The notes beneath the pieces were generated by a model. The model saw only the letters and a program-made list of their open reading frames with translations. It was not told where the DNA came from and searched no databases. Made by a program: the position numbers and the translations under genes. From Ornithinimicrobium avium (lineage in GTDB: Bacteria > Actinomycetota > Actinomycetes > Actinomycetales > Dermatophilaceae): 64,000 nt of DNA. How positions within the stretch are numbered: the first letter of the stretch is position 1; each line of letters begins with the position of its first letter. Location: NCBI RefSeq assembly GCF_003351765.1, contig NZ_CP031229.1, positions 1,612,001-1,676,000 on the forward strand, written 5' to 3'. Below are positions 15,887 through 24,981 of this stretch, piece by piece.

Positions 15887-17340
15887 GCGGTCGCCTCCGG
15901 GGTCAGGTCTGTGGCGATCTGCAGTGCCCACCTCCAGGCACCGAGCTTGACTCCGGAAGAGTCCTCGGGCCCGACTAGCGCGTCCATGCATTCCCTGGTC
16001 CCATGGCGTCGGGTCACCTCGCTGATGACCTGCACCGCCTCCTCACGATCCTCGACATCGTTCAGGACCGTCCGCAGCATCGCCCGGTGCGCGAGCGGGG
16101 TCGAGGCCAGCTGCCGCAGTGCTGCCAGGTTCCGGTCCACCCAGGCCGCCGGCCGAGGAGCCGGCGGGGCCAGTGAGGAGTCCCCTGCCACCGAGTCCGA
16201 CCATGCCAGCCAGGCGCCCTCGCCGGACCGCTTCGCCGAGGCCAGGCAGTGCTCAGCGTCCTCGATCGCCGTCCGCAGAGGCCGCCTTGCGTGGTGGATC
16301 GCGACCCCGACCGACAACGTCGGCAGCTTGATGCTCCTCCGAATGCCGAGTTGCTTCCAGTGCTGGTCCATCCGGGCGCTGAACTCCGTCCACAAGGTGT
16401 TGACGAAGTCCCAGACGACGTGTGCGCTGACCGAGGCAAGGATGTCGTCACCGCCCACGATGTGCGGGATCATGGCCACGTCACACGTTCCGGGACGTGC
16501 CGGGTCGTGGACCAGGCAGTGACGCCCGGTCGCTGCCAGGATGGCCTCCCGGGTGGCCGTGTCGATGATCAGTGCCACCTTGTCCTTATTGGCCAGTGAT
16601 GACGCCTCTGCGACGAACTGCCCGACCGCGTTCCCGTCGGCGCTGACGACGGCGACCCGTGTCGAGGCATCCCCTGGACGGGACCCTGTCTTCTGCTCCC
16701 CCAGCCGTGCCAGAGCCCCAAGGTCGTCCGGAACCCTCAGGTTCAGTCCTTCGCGAGACATCTTCAGGTCCCCCCACAGCGGGCGCAGAGACCACGCTCG
16801 CTCCCGGGCCCGCAGAAGAGCGTGCTCGTCCCGTGCCCAGCAGTCGTCACAACGCTCCTCACCGGATCCCAGCCGCGGGGAGGCTCGGTTTCCGCGAGGG
16901 GAAGCAGCGCTCTGCCTGCAGTCGCTGCAGGGACGGGCTGCAGGGTTCTCCATGAGTGCCGGTTGCGACCGGGACGACGCCTGCCTCGCCGTGTCGACCC
17001 TGAACTGTGCGTAGGAGCCCTGTGGCTTAGGTGACCAGTGTGCCTGGAGCGTAGCCGCGGGCAAGGCGTTGCGCAGGACCTGCAGCACCTGGGCGGCCTG
17101 ATGCTCTGCCTTCACCGTGGGCGTCGCTGCCCGGAGGCTGACCACACCCGAGACATTCCCCGCCTCCGCGTTCCACTCCCATCCCGTGCCGTCCTCCTTC
17201 AGCCGTGCAGCCCATGCCCGCATGTCGGTAGCCCCGGCGAGCATGGACGAGGCGCCTCGCAGCCCCTGCAGGTTCGAGCTGCGGCTGAGCCACTGCTGGA
17301 TCCCCCCGACCCCGACGTCTACGAAGTAGAAGCCACTCAT
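15883..17340 (-). CDS. cas10: Cas10, cyclase-competent and without HD domain
   Basis: This is the 485-residue large subunit of the type III complex. It begins directly with FYFVDVGVGGIQQWLSRS, which in usual Cas10 follows the HD nuclease, so that domain is missing. A zinc knuckle is formed by C138, C141, C164 and C167. The cyclase palm is intact, with VVSADGNAVGQF (D235) and IVGGDDILASV (GGDD at 296-299). Target RNA binding should therefore trigger cyclic oligoadenylate synthesis but not HD-mediated DNA cleavage. Immunity would rely on target-RNA cutting plus a cOA-activated effector, for which the two-TM SAVED-like protein is the operon's candidate. ATGA overlaps join both neighbours. Confidence 0.92.
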   Translation of the reverse strand: MSGFYFVDVGVGGIQQWLSRSSNLQGLRGASSMLAGATDMRAWAARLKEDGTGWEWNAEAGNVSGVVSLRAATPTVKAEHQAAQVLQVLRNALPAATLQAHWSPKPQGSYAQFRVDTARQASSRSQPALMENPAARPCSDCRQSAASPRGNRASPRLGSGEERCDDCWARDEHALLRARERAWSLRPLWGDLKMSREGLNLRVPDDLGALARLGEQKTGSRPGDASTRVAVVSADGNAVGQFVAEASSLANKDKVALIIDTATREAILAATGRHCLVHDPARPGTCDVAMIPHIVGGDDILASVSAHVVWDFVNTLWTEFSARMDQHWKQLGIRRSIKLPTLSVGVAIHHARRPLRTAIEDAEHCLASAKRSGEGAWLAWSDSVAGDSSLAPPAPRPAAWVDRNLAALRQLASTPLAHRAMLRTVLNDVEDREEAVQVISEVTRRHGTRECMDALVGPEDSSGVKLGAWRWALQIATDLTPEATA

Positions 17341-19373
17341 GCCCGGCCTCCCCCCAGCTTCTTGCCCTCGGGGACGGTGGCCGTGGCAGTGTCAAGCACC
17401 TGGCTGTCGCCTGCCAGGTCGGCCGTCGGCAGCGCGATGAAGGGGGTGATCCGGGTCCCGTCGCGGTTCGTGCGCCTCCGACCGACTGACCCCTTCCAGA
17501 AGTAGAAGGGCGCTTCCTCCATCGGCACACCGCCGTGACGGGGATAGGACACCATGTCAGGGTCGACGTGGTCCTGGCTCACGAGGTTGGCCAGCGCCAG
17601 CCACGTCTCCCGCACCTTCTGCGGAGCCGAGGCGACGAACTCCTCGACCAGCGTTCTCAGATCCACGACCTGGGCAGTTGCGTCCCCAGGCAGGCCGGTC
17701 CACCGCTTCCGCATATCCTCCACGTGCAGCTCTACCTCGCCGATGGCTGCCCCCAACCCGAACGGTTGGCCGCCACCGAGACGGAACCTGGCGTCGGCTG
17801 GATCCCCCTCGTGCCCCTGCCACGCCTCCAGCCACAGTCGTGGAGCGCATGCCCCGACCAGACCCCCGACCTGCTCCGGGGACAAACCCTCGAACACCAC
17901 CCGCCAGGTGAACCTCGTACCTGCTGGAACACAAGCACGACGGCTGACATGGTCGTCCGCCGAGATCTCCCCGGTCACCTCGGTGACCCGAGGGGTCTGC
18001 GACGTCGTCCAGTAGCGTTTCCTGCCACGCAGTTCCCGCGGTCGCCCCCTGTCCGCCGCGGACCCCCACTCGCGACGTGCCTGACCGCGCTCGGGAAGAC
18101 GGCTGGCTGATTTGTCGTGGACGTCGATGGTGCGGTCAACCAGGTAGAACTGACCTGCTCCCGGACGAGGCGCGTCCACACGAGGAAGGTCGACGAGGTG
18201 GACCTGAGGGATCTCGGCATAGTCGGCCGATCCGATCCACACGTGCCCCATGTACGAGTTCTGCTCCGCGCCCCGGTTGGCCACCACATCTGCCTTCTCG
18301 TCCGGTGTGAGGTGCTCGACCGACCCGAACACCCGGCAGGACGGGCACAGCTCCGGGCCGCGGCACGGCGTCGCCTCACCCGCCCGTTCCCCCGCACGAC
18401 CTTCCCCCGGGGCCCGCCAGATCTGCGACAGGCCGACCCGTGCGATCTGGCCGTGCTCGTCCAGGTTCACCCAAACCGGCTGTCCGTCTTTGAGGAGCTC
18501 ACGGTCCGGACCACAAGCCACGAGGCGGCGACCGAACAGCACGCCGCCCGCACCCCGGTTGTACGCGTCGTTACCGACTCCGTCATAGGTCCAGCCGTCC
18601 GGCCCCATGACAGGATCCCGAAGTACCGGTGTGATCTTGCGGTCGACCATCGAGCCCGCCGCAGCGTTCAGGGTCGTGAGGACCAGCCTCCCCACGGAAC
18701 GGGAGCGTTGCTTCAGCTCCTCCTCCTCGATGCTCCCTGGTGCCTTGACCGCCCGGAACTTCCACCTGTCGACCTTGTCCGGCGGTCGGGCCGCAGTGCT
18801 CGAGACGAGCAGAACATGATCACCATCGGCCGAGAGCGTCACCTGCGTCGCCACCCGCCCAGACCATTCCTCGCCCCGCACCCCGACGACCGACAGCCTG
18901 GTCCCTGTCCGGACCCCGTCACGGTCCGTCGGCAGTCCCGGACACGCGCTCATCGGCACAGACACGACGTCCCGGGCAGGAGGCAGGTACAGGTCCAGGG
19001 ACAGTACCTCCCCCGTTCCGGGCTTGTGCCGCACCTGTTGGACCAGCGCCAGGGTGCGCCCCGCCGCCGTGGACATGTGCTCGCGGTAGACGGGGACGAA
19101 CTCGGTGTCGAAGACGCGCAGGCAGCTACCCGTCAACGCCTCGTGCATGGACCGCAGCGCCCCCCGCAACGACGACCCCCGGATCGGCATCTCCTCCGGT
19201 CGTGCCGTACCCGCGACCGTCTGCGTGGAGATCGGTGTCGTGGCCTCCATCGTCACGTCGAGCCAGCCGCTGAGCGCACCCTTCGCGTGGCGATGCCCGC
19301 GCGGGCGCTCACGCCGAGAATCGACGTCACCCGCAAGGGGAACGAAGTTGTACGGATTGACGAACCTCGTCAT
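17337..19373 (-). CDS. TIGR03986-type large RAMP protein, first gene of the cas operon
   Basis: This RAMP protein of about 678 residues begins MTRFVNPYNFVPLAG, the signature opening of the TIGR03986 family, followed by MPIRGSSLRGALRSMHEAL. A second half carries CRGPELCPSCRVFGSVEH (zinc knuckle), NSYMGHVWIGSA and a glycine-rich LGGGQPFGLGAA loop, so two RAMP units are fused. The family belongs to type III-D-like complexes. I prefer ATG 19373 over the in-frame GTG 19388 because an AGGTGG-like Shine-Dalgarno precedes it and NPYNF would sit at the normal distance. The gene heads the operon, so its promoter should lie in 19374-19690. Confidence 0.85.
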   Translation of the reverse strand: MTRFVNPYNFVPLAGDVDSRRERPRGHRHAKGALSGWLDVTMEATTPISTQTVAGTARPEEMPIRGSSLRGALRSMHEALTGSCLRVFDTEFVPVYREHMSTAAGRTLALVQQVRHKPGTGEVLSLDLYLPPARDVVSVPMSACPGLPTDRDGVRTGTRLSVVGVRGEEWSGRVATQVTLSADGDHVLLVSSTAARPPDKVDRWKFRAVKAPGSIEEEELKQRSRSVGRLVLTTLNAAAGSMVDRKITPVLRDPVMGPDGWTYDGVGNDAYNRGAGGVLFGRRLVACGPDRELLKDGQPVWVNLDEHGQIARVGLSQIWRAPGEGRAGERAGEATPCRGPELCPSCRVFGSVEHLTPDEKADVVANRGAEQNSYMGHVWIGSADYAEIPQVHLVDLPRVDAPRPGAGQFYLVDRTIDVHDKSASRLPERGQARREWGSAADRGRPRELRGRKRYWTTSQTPRVTEVTGEISADDHVSRRACVPAGTRFTWRVVFEGLSPEQVGGLVGACAPRLWLEAWQGHEGDPADARFRLGGGQPFGLGAAIGEVELHVEDMRKRWTGLPGDATAQVVDLRTLVEEFVASAPQKVRETWLALANLVSQDHVDPDMVSYPRHGGVPMEEAPFYFWKGSVGRRRTNRDGTRITPFIALPTADLAGDSQVLDTATATVPEGKKLGGGRA

Positions 19374-19689
19374 AGCACTCGCACCCACCTAGGCAACAGT
19401 CGCACCGACCACAAGGGTTTGATTGCAGACACTAGCGGGTGACTGTCGCAGTTGTGTCGCAGCGACCCGACCGGCTCGACCTGCTCCACGCAGGCTCCCA
19501 CGACAAAACCCCCGATCTCCGCGTCGTTGCGCGGAGACCGGGGACTGTGGCACGAGTTGCACGGCGTGAGACACGTGGGTGGAGGTGGCGGAAAACGCGC
19601 TCAGAACGCCCTGACCTGCGGCAATAGGCACCATGAAGCGTGTGCCAGTCCTGTGACAGTGCAGCAACCCTGCACGGTGCAAGCTCATC

Positions 19690-19883
19690 GGTGGTCCTGG
19701 AGTTGTCACAGGCGACCGGGCAGCGGGGTCACCGTCGAGGGCAGGACCCCGCAGGCCGGGCAGGCGTCCTCCCGTGCCATCATCTCGATCACGACCCGCA
19801 CCCGGTCGCCGGCTTCCCGCTCGAACACCGTTGACGACGAACCCGTCCTCCAGACCGATCAGCACTAACGCATCGGCAGACAT
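19690..19883 (-). pseudogene. ISL3-family transposase N-terminal remnant
   Basis: From ATG 19883 the frame reads MSADALVLIGLEDGFVVNGV. After a one-base shift it continues as an ISL3 zinc-finger N-terminus (EREAGDRVRVVIEMM, then CPACGVLPSTVTPLPGRL). The remainder is gone. It lies about 300 bp upstream of the cas operon. Between it and the operon (19389-19690) I see no gene, so any operon promoter must lie there. Confidence 0.6.
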
Positions 19884-19997
19884 GCTCGTGGCTCCATCAG
19901 CTGAAGGTGGTCAGATACCATCAGCATGCCTGGAGCCACGAGCTCTCACGTACCCAGGCCCACCCGCTCAAGTAGGGACTGATGCTCCTATGGGGTG

Positions 19998-21197
19998 TCA
20001 AGCCGCGGCAAGCCATGCCCGGTAGCGGTCGGCGAAGTCGTCGTCGCGGCGCCTGCTGAGCTCGAGCTCTCCTACTCGTGCGGGCCAGACGCCCAGGGCT
20101 GTGGCCGCGTTGGTGAGGGTGATGTTCTTGGCCTGCCTGCTCGGTCGCAGGTCGGAGTAGTCCGGGACAGAGCAGTGGCCGGTGAGGGCCTGGAAGATCT
20201 CGCGGGCGACTGCGCGCTTGAGCGCCCGGTACACCGCGGGCAGCGTCCATCCCTTGTCCAGGTGGCTGTCGCGGTATGCGCGGGTGGCCGGGTCGTGGGT
20301 CATGCGGTTCTTCGCGATCCGGTGCAGGGCAGAGTTCGCCTGCCGGTCGCCTCCGCGGGAGAGCCGGTGGCGATCGGTGCGTCCGGAGCTGACGGGCATG
20401 GGTGAGGTCCCGCACAGGGCGGCGAACGAGGCCGAGCTGCGCAGCCGGTCGGGATTGTCGCCGGCAGTGATGAGCAGCTGGGTCCCGGTGACGGGTCCGA
20501 CGCCCTTGATGGCCATCAGTCCGGGGTTGGCCCGGGTGGCGCGGGCGAGCATCCGGGCCTCGATGTCCTTGATCTCGGTGCCCAGGTCGCGGTGGCGGCG
20601 TGCCAGGACGCGCAGGGAGTACAGCAGGTCCGCCTCGTCAGGGTCGAGGCACCGGCCTGGTCGCAGGCCGGCCAGGACACTCAGCAGCTTGGCGTCCGGC
20701 AGGTTCCGGTAACGGTCGCGGACGGCGGCGGGGGCGTTGACGAGCACGCAGCCGATCTGGCGCCAGGTGGCCTGCTGGGCCTTGATGGCCGAGCGTCGAG
20801 TGATGTTCAGCGCGCGCAGGGGCTCGATGCTAGCGGACTTGGGGTCGGTGCGGGCCTCGCCGGAGAGCACGGAGCGGGCGGCACGCTAGGCGTCCAAGGC
20901 GTCGGTCCTGCCCTGCTTGCGGCGTTCGGCCGGACGGGTCCGGTTGACCTCCACGACCCGGATCCCGGCTCCAGTCAGCTCGGTGGCAATGCCGCGGCCG
21001 TAGCTGCTGGTGCCCTCCACTCCGACCGCGGCCAGGGGGCCGTGGCCGATGAGCCAGGCAACTGTGCGCCGGTAACCGGCCTGGGTGGTCGGGAACTCCT
21101 TGTCCTCCACGTGCTGGCAGACCTTGGTGATGACGGCCACGTGGATGGTGTCCTTGTGCGAGTCGATACCGCCGAATCGTCCTGGTGCATCAGTCAT
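19998..21197 (-). pseudogene. IS110-family transposase split by an in-frame amber codon
   Basis: The ATG at 21197 starts MTDAPGRFGGIDSHKDTIHV, the RuvC-like DEDD N-terminus, with AVGVEGTSSYGRG following. Reading stops at TAG 20886-20888 inside the conserved block read as RTDALDA, stop, RAARSVLSGEA, where IS110 proteins usually have Tyr. The frame then continues unbroken for 290 residues through the C-terminal helix-hairpin and serine region (LMAIKGVGPVTGTQLLI, LCGTSPMPVSSGRTDRHR). A single TAC-to-TAG change explains it, so this is probably a recent inactivation, unless the codon is read through. Confidence 0.85.
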
Positions 21198-21273
21198 GAT
21201 GGTGCTGGCCCTTTCTGATCCGAGGGGTCTGCACCGCCCGGGTCGGTCAGACAGGACATGCAGCAGGCTCGCG

Positions 21274-21972
21274 TCACCCGGCCCCGAGCGACCGGTCTTC
21301 ACCGGGCTCCTCGGTCAGCACGTCCTGGTCCTGCCGTTCCTGCGCCTGGCGCAGCCGGGCCGCGGAGCGGGCCTCCGCCGCCCGGGCCACCCGTCGCTCG
21401 TCGATCCGGTGCCGCCTGTGGCGTGCAGCCTCCTCGCTCATCTGCGGTCGTCCTCTCCCGTGGTGCTCGACGTCTGCATGTTCATGCCCGACCGTGGGCG
21501 TGCCGAGGCCCGTGCGTGCCTCTCCGGCCCCCGGGTCCTTCTGACGGCCTGGTCCGTCGGTCTGGTCGAGGGCCTGGAGGGCGGATCGGAGGAAGCGTCC
21601 GGTCGCCCGGGCGGACGCGTGGGCGACCCCGGCGAGGTCGTCGTCGCCGCGCAGCCCGGACGAGACCGGGTGGAGGGCGCGCGCTGCCGCGTCCAGGGCT
21701 GCCGCCGCCGTGCCGACCCCACGGTTCGCCCGCACCTGTGCCGACGCGGACGCCGCGGTCTCCCTGTCCCGGGCGCCGAGGTCGTGGGCGGAGCCGGCTG
21801 CCGTGCGCAGCTGGCGCCGCAGCTCCTCGGCCTCGTCGATCACCACCCCAGCATCCAGCGCCCGGGACCTACCGAGCTGGTCGACCCAGGCGGCATACCG
21901 GTCGGCGGCTGCACCGACCTGGTCACGCAGCCGCGACAGGCCAGGGGCCTGGGTCGGTGCCTCCGGGTTCAT
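21274..21972 (-). CDS. Helical hypothetical protein, last gene of a four-gene set
   Basis: This is a 232-residue protein I do not recognise. It begins MNPEAPTQAPGLSRLRDQVG and is predicted largely helical, with an Ala-rich middle (RGVGTAAAALDAAARALHP) and a basic, charged tail (RHRRHRIDERRVARAAEARS). It has no signal peptide or membrane helix. The ATG at 21972 overlaps the previous stop (ATGA). The longer frame to 22665 is shadow. It travels with three other helical proteins at 21969-23648. Confidence 0.7.
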   Translation of the reverse strand: MNPEAPTQAPGLSRLRDQVGAAADRYAAWVDQLGRSRALDAGVVIDEAEELRRQLRTAAGSAHDLGARDRETAASASAQVRANRGVGTAAAALDAAARALHPVSSGLRGDDDLAGVAHASARATGRFLRSALQALDQTDGPGRQKDPGAGEARTGLGTPTVGHEHADVEHHGRGRPQMSEEAARHRRHRIDERRVARAAEARSAARLRQAQERQDQDVLTEEPGEDRSLGAG

Positions 21973-22700
21973 CTGCCAACCCCCGGCGCGGTAGCGGTCT
22001 GGTCCGGGAACGGGGCCCGGGCGTGGTGCGCGGCCATCCGGGCCGTGGCGGCCCGGCACAATGTGTCTACCCGGCCACGGGCACGGCCGCTGTCGGCCTG
22101 CGCGGCGGCCAGGTCCCGCCGCAGCGTCTCGCCGACCTCGAGAGCCACGGACAGGCGACGGTCCACGGCCTCGACCGGGAACCGCGGCACGGTCCCCTCC
22201 GATGCAGGGACGCTCTGGTGGGCGTGCTCGGCCGCCGACGTCAGGCGGACCACGGCCTGCTCGAGCACGGGACGGCAACGGACCAGTCCCTCCTCCAGGA
22301 CCGCCAGCCTCGCGCCGAGGGTGACGTGGTGGACCAGGTCCTGCCCGGCGAGGTCCGGGCGGACCGCCGCCATCGTGGCGGTGGCGGTGCGGATCTCCTC
22401 GACGGCCTCGCCGAGGAGCCGGTGGATCTGCCGGCCGATCAGCACGGCGTCCTGACAGGCCTCGGCCAACTGGTGCAGGGGCGCACGCAGCTCGGCCTCG
22501 CGCGACCGTTCCTGGCCACGTTCCTGCACGAGGACCACCCTCGACAGGGCCCAGAGGGCCTGGGAGGTGAGGTTCTCCATGCCGCGGGCGGCGTCCTGGG
22601 CGACCGCGACCCTGTCGCCAGCCTCCCTCAGCGCGGACCGGGTCCTGGAGGAGACCCGCTCCCACCCATCCCGGTCCAACGGCCCGCCCGGCTCACTCAT
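21969..22700 (-). CDS. Helical hypothetical protein, third gene of a four-gene set
   Basis: This 243-residue protein is almost entirely amphipathic helix (MSEPGGPLDRDGWERVSSRT, later ATATMAAVRPDLAGQDLVHH and RRLSVALEVGETLRRDLAAA). It has no motif, signal peptide or membrane segment. It overlaps the small upstream gene by 8 bp and the downstream one by 4 bp, so the set is translationally coupled. Function is unknown. A helical scaffold or adaptor role is a guess from composition. Confidence 0.7.
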   Translation of the reverse strand: MSEPGGPLDRDGWERVSSRTRSALREAGDRVAVAQDAARGMENLTSQALWALSRVVLVQERGQERSREAELRAPLHQLAEACQDAVLIGRQIHRLLGEAVEEIRTATATMAAVRPDLAGQDLVHHVTLGARLAVLEEGLVRCRPVLEQAVVRLTSAAEHAHQSVPASEGTVPRFPVEAVDRRLSVALEVGETLRRDLAAAQADSGRARGRVDTLCRAATARMAAHHARAPFPDQTATAPGVGR

Positions 22701-22842
22701 GCCCTTCCACCTCCAGCACCGCCCGCAGGTCCGTCTCGACCTGCTCCAGCAGCTCCTCCACCCTCGCGGCGGCCTGCCTGGCCTCGTGCAGGTCGATGCC
22801 GGCGCGGGCCAGGGGCCCTGCCTCCGGGTTCTGCGTGCTCAT
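22693..22842 (-). CDS. Small 49-residue helical protein
   Basis: The ATG at 22842 starts MSTQNPEAGPLARAGIDLHE and ends LRAVLEVEGHE. It is a short, acidic helical peptide resembling a coiled-coil segment (AAARVEELLEQVETD). A good Shine-Dalgarno (AGGAAGGAG) lies upstream, and the gene overlaps the next one by 8 bp, which supports expression despite its size. A larger open frame here in the same phase is shadow. Function unknown. Confidence 0.6.
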   Translation of the reverse strand: MSTQNPEAGPLARAGIDLHEARQAAARVEELLEQVETDLRAVLEVEGHE

Positions 22843-22925
22843 CTCTGGCTCCTTCCTTCTCTCCCAGGACGGGTCTGCGTGCTGGGCCTTTCCGTGCGGA
22901 TGCGGCCCGGCCGGGCGCATGGGGT

Positions 22926-23648
22926 TCACGGGCCGATCCCCGGTGAGGGCCAGGATGGGCGGCCGGTGCCGTGCCGGTGGGCGTGCATCCGTTCGCGCGC
23001 GGCCCGGGAGGTGTCGTCGCCCGGTGGCACCGCGGTCCGGGTCTGGCTGGTCACGCGGGAGAACGCTGCGTCGACCCGGTGCCCCTCCCCCGCAGCCGCC
23101 CGCAGGGTCTGGGCGAGCAGGTCGACGTGGACGGGTTCGACCCTGGACCGGTCGGCCGGGACGGCCTCCCGTGCCTCGGCCCCCGAGCGGCCCAGGGCCG
23201 CGCTCGTGCGGTCCAGTTCCAGTCGGGCCTCCTCCAGCAACCGGTGCAACCCCAGCGCCGTATGGTGCAGCCGTGCCCGCTCCTGACGGTCCGGTTCCGT
23301 GCGTGGCTGCCACTCCTGCACGGCGTGCCGTGCCGAGGTCAGTCCTTCCTGGGCCAGCGACAGGTCTGAGGCCACCCGCGTACCGGCCCTGGCCGCGGCC
23401 TCGCACAGGTCGGCGAACTCGGACAGCAGCATCCGACGGTCCACGGCCGGTGGCCAGTCACCGCCACGCTGGGCCCAGTCGACGTCCTCCAGCCGGCGGG
23501 CCGCGCGCGCGATACCGTCCTGCAGCTCCTGGATCCCCTCCCCGGCCCGAGCCAGCACGTGACGCAAGCCCGTCAGCGCCGCGACCGTCTCCTCCCGGTA
23601 CCAGCCCGGCAGCCGCTCCACCGACGGCGGACCCCCACGGTCAGTCAT
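22926..23648 (-). CDS. Helical hypothetical protein, first gene of a four-gene set
   Basis: This 240-residue protein starts MTDRGGPPSVERLPGWYREE and is built of long charged helices (LRHVLARAGEGIQELQDGIA, RLHHTALGLHRLLEEARLEL). No catalytic motif, membrane helix or signal is visible. It heads a cluster of four minus-strand genes (to 21274) of similar composition. These resemble uncharacterised genes carried on actinobacterial mobile elements. The neighbours do not give a function. Confidence 0.7.
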   Translation of the reverse strand: MTDRGGPPSVERLPGWYREETVAALTGLRHVLARAGEGIQELQDGIARAARRLEDVDWAQRGGDWPPAVDRRMLLSEFADLCEAAARAGTRVASDLSLAQEGLTSARHAVQEWQPRTEPDRQERARLHHTALGLHRLLEEARLELDRTSAALGRSGAEAREAVPADRSRVEPVHVDLLAQTLRAAAGEGHRVDAAFSRVTSQTRTAVPPGDDTSRAARERMHAHRHGTGRPSWPSPGIGP

Positions 23649-23928
23649 GCGGACGGTCCTCGCGCATCGCCCCGGGCAGTGCAGGGAGGGCCACCGCCCC
23701 GGCGGTCCGGGGCCCGGCGCTGACGGACGCAGGGCTGGCGCGTGTGCTCCCGGCCCGCGTGCACGTCCACGCAGTCGGCCACCGTGTGCCCCGGTCGGCA
23801 GCCCGCCCAGATCATCGCCGGCCGCGATTCGTCCGCCTCATACGACCTGAAGCGCCCCAGCAGCCCCCGCGGGTCTCAGCCAACCGTGGAGCCCTCACGG
23901 CTGGGGGTTGTCCCCATGCCGGATGACC

Positions 23929-24270
23929 TCAGGCGGGTCGCAGCTGCGCCGCGCCGACCTGGAGGAGCTCGACGCGACCGTCCTCCTCAGCCACGACAAC
24001 CCACGCCGACCACCCGTCCGCGTCCCGGACCCACGTGAGCACCAGAGCCGCCTGCGGGCCGGACCGGCCGGGCAGCCGCACCCAGGCATGGCGCCGACGA
24101 GGCATCACCGGGTCCTCCCGCACAGGCCGCAGCCAGGGCCTCGCCGGGTCCTGCCCCTTGCCCACTCCCCGGTCCGCGAGCGGAACACCAGGACCCCGAC
24201 GCGGGTACGCACCTCCTGCCACCCAGCCACGATATCGAACGCCAGTCCACCACTCGTGCGGGCTCACCAT
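23929..24270 (-). CDS. Small conserved hypothetical protein
   Basis: This is a 113-residue protein. The C-terminal half (AALVLTWVRDADGWSAWVVV, ELLQVGAAQLRPA) matches a pattern I know from short uncharacterised actinobacterial proteins, often near mobile-element genes. The N-terminal start is uncertain; an internal ATG at about 24105 (MPRRRHAWVRLPG) would leave the recognisable part intact. No localisation signal. Divergent from the zinc-finger gene at 24321. Confidence 0.55.
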   Translation of the reverse strand: MVSPHEWWTGVRYRGWVAGGAYPRRGPGVPLADRGVGKGQDPARPWLRPVREDPVMPRRRHAWVRLPGRSGPQAALVLTWVRDADGWSAWVVVAEEDGRVELLQVGAAQLRPA

Positions 24271-24320
24271 GCTGCGCCCTGTGGGATGACACCGCCATCT
24301 GCGCGCGGGACCATGGGCTC

Positions 24321-24848
24321 GTGCAGCTGCGAGTGGGACAGCCTGACGGGCACGGCCGGTACGGCATGGTCGACGAGACGGCCGACGGCCTGCTGTGCCA
24401 CGAGTGCGGCCGCCGGTTCACCCACCTCGGGCTGCACGTGTCCAAGGCCCACGACCTGACCGCCGACGAGTACCGGCGAGCGCACGGCCTGAGCCGTCGC
24501 GGCCTCGTCGCCAAGGAGACCGCGCAGACGATCGCCGCCAACGCGCGATGGACCATGAGCACCCGGGAACGGTTCATCCAGGCCCGCGACCCCGCCGCCG
24601 CCAGCGCGGCGCAGCGTAGCGGCCCCAATGCCATCTCGCCCGCCGGCCTCGCAGCGATCCGACAAGCAGGCAGGGACCGCCGCGGGCTCTACCGGTCCGG
24701 GACCGTCGTCGTCTGCGAATGGTGCGGCGTCGAGTTCTGCCCGCTCATCGCAGCCGCCCGACGCCGGTTCTGCAGCAGGTCGTGCGCGGCCCGAAACAAC
24801 CGTCGCCGGCGCAGAATGCCTCTTCCAAACGCGGACGTTGCGCGGTGA
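24321..24848 (+). CDS. MucR/Ros-like zinc-finger protein with a second zinc knuckle
   Basis: This 175-residue protein carries LLCHECGRRFTHLGLHVSKA followed by HDLTADEYRRAHGLSR, the MucR/Ros-type zinc-finger DNA-binding pattern found in actinobacterial mobile elements. Near the C-terminus a second motif (CEWCGVEF, then RRFCSRSCAARNN) is a treble-clef-like zinc site. The first start is GTG 24321; an ATG at 24366 (MVDETADGLL) just before the finger is equally possible. Probably a transcription regulator. Confidence 0.75.
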   Translation: MQLRVGQPDGHGRYGMVDETADGLLCHECGRRFTHLGLHVSKAHDLTADEYRRAHGLSRRGLVAKETAQTIAANARWTMSTRERFIQARDPAAASAAQRSGPNAISPAGLAAIRQAGRDRRGLYRSGTVVVCEWCGVEFCPLIAAARRRFCSRSCAARNNRRRRRMPLPNADVAR

Positions 24849-24981
24849 GAGTGCAGAGCCCACCGTGAGACGCCCGCTCGTCCGCGCAGGTCAGGGTGAC
24901 AGTGATCGGAGATCCGATCCCATCGTTCCAGCCCGTCACCGCTTCCGGCGGAGGATCCCTGAGCCGCGCTATGTTCGGGCG

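Noticed and set aside
21973..22665. A 463-residue version of the helical gene ending at 21274
   Set aside because: The extension is out-of-frame with the real gene at 21969-22700 and is Gly/Arg/Ala-rich.
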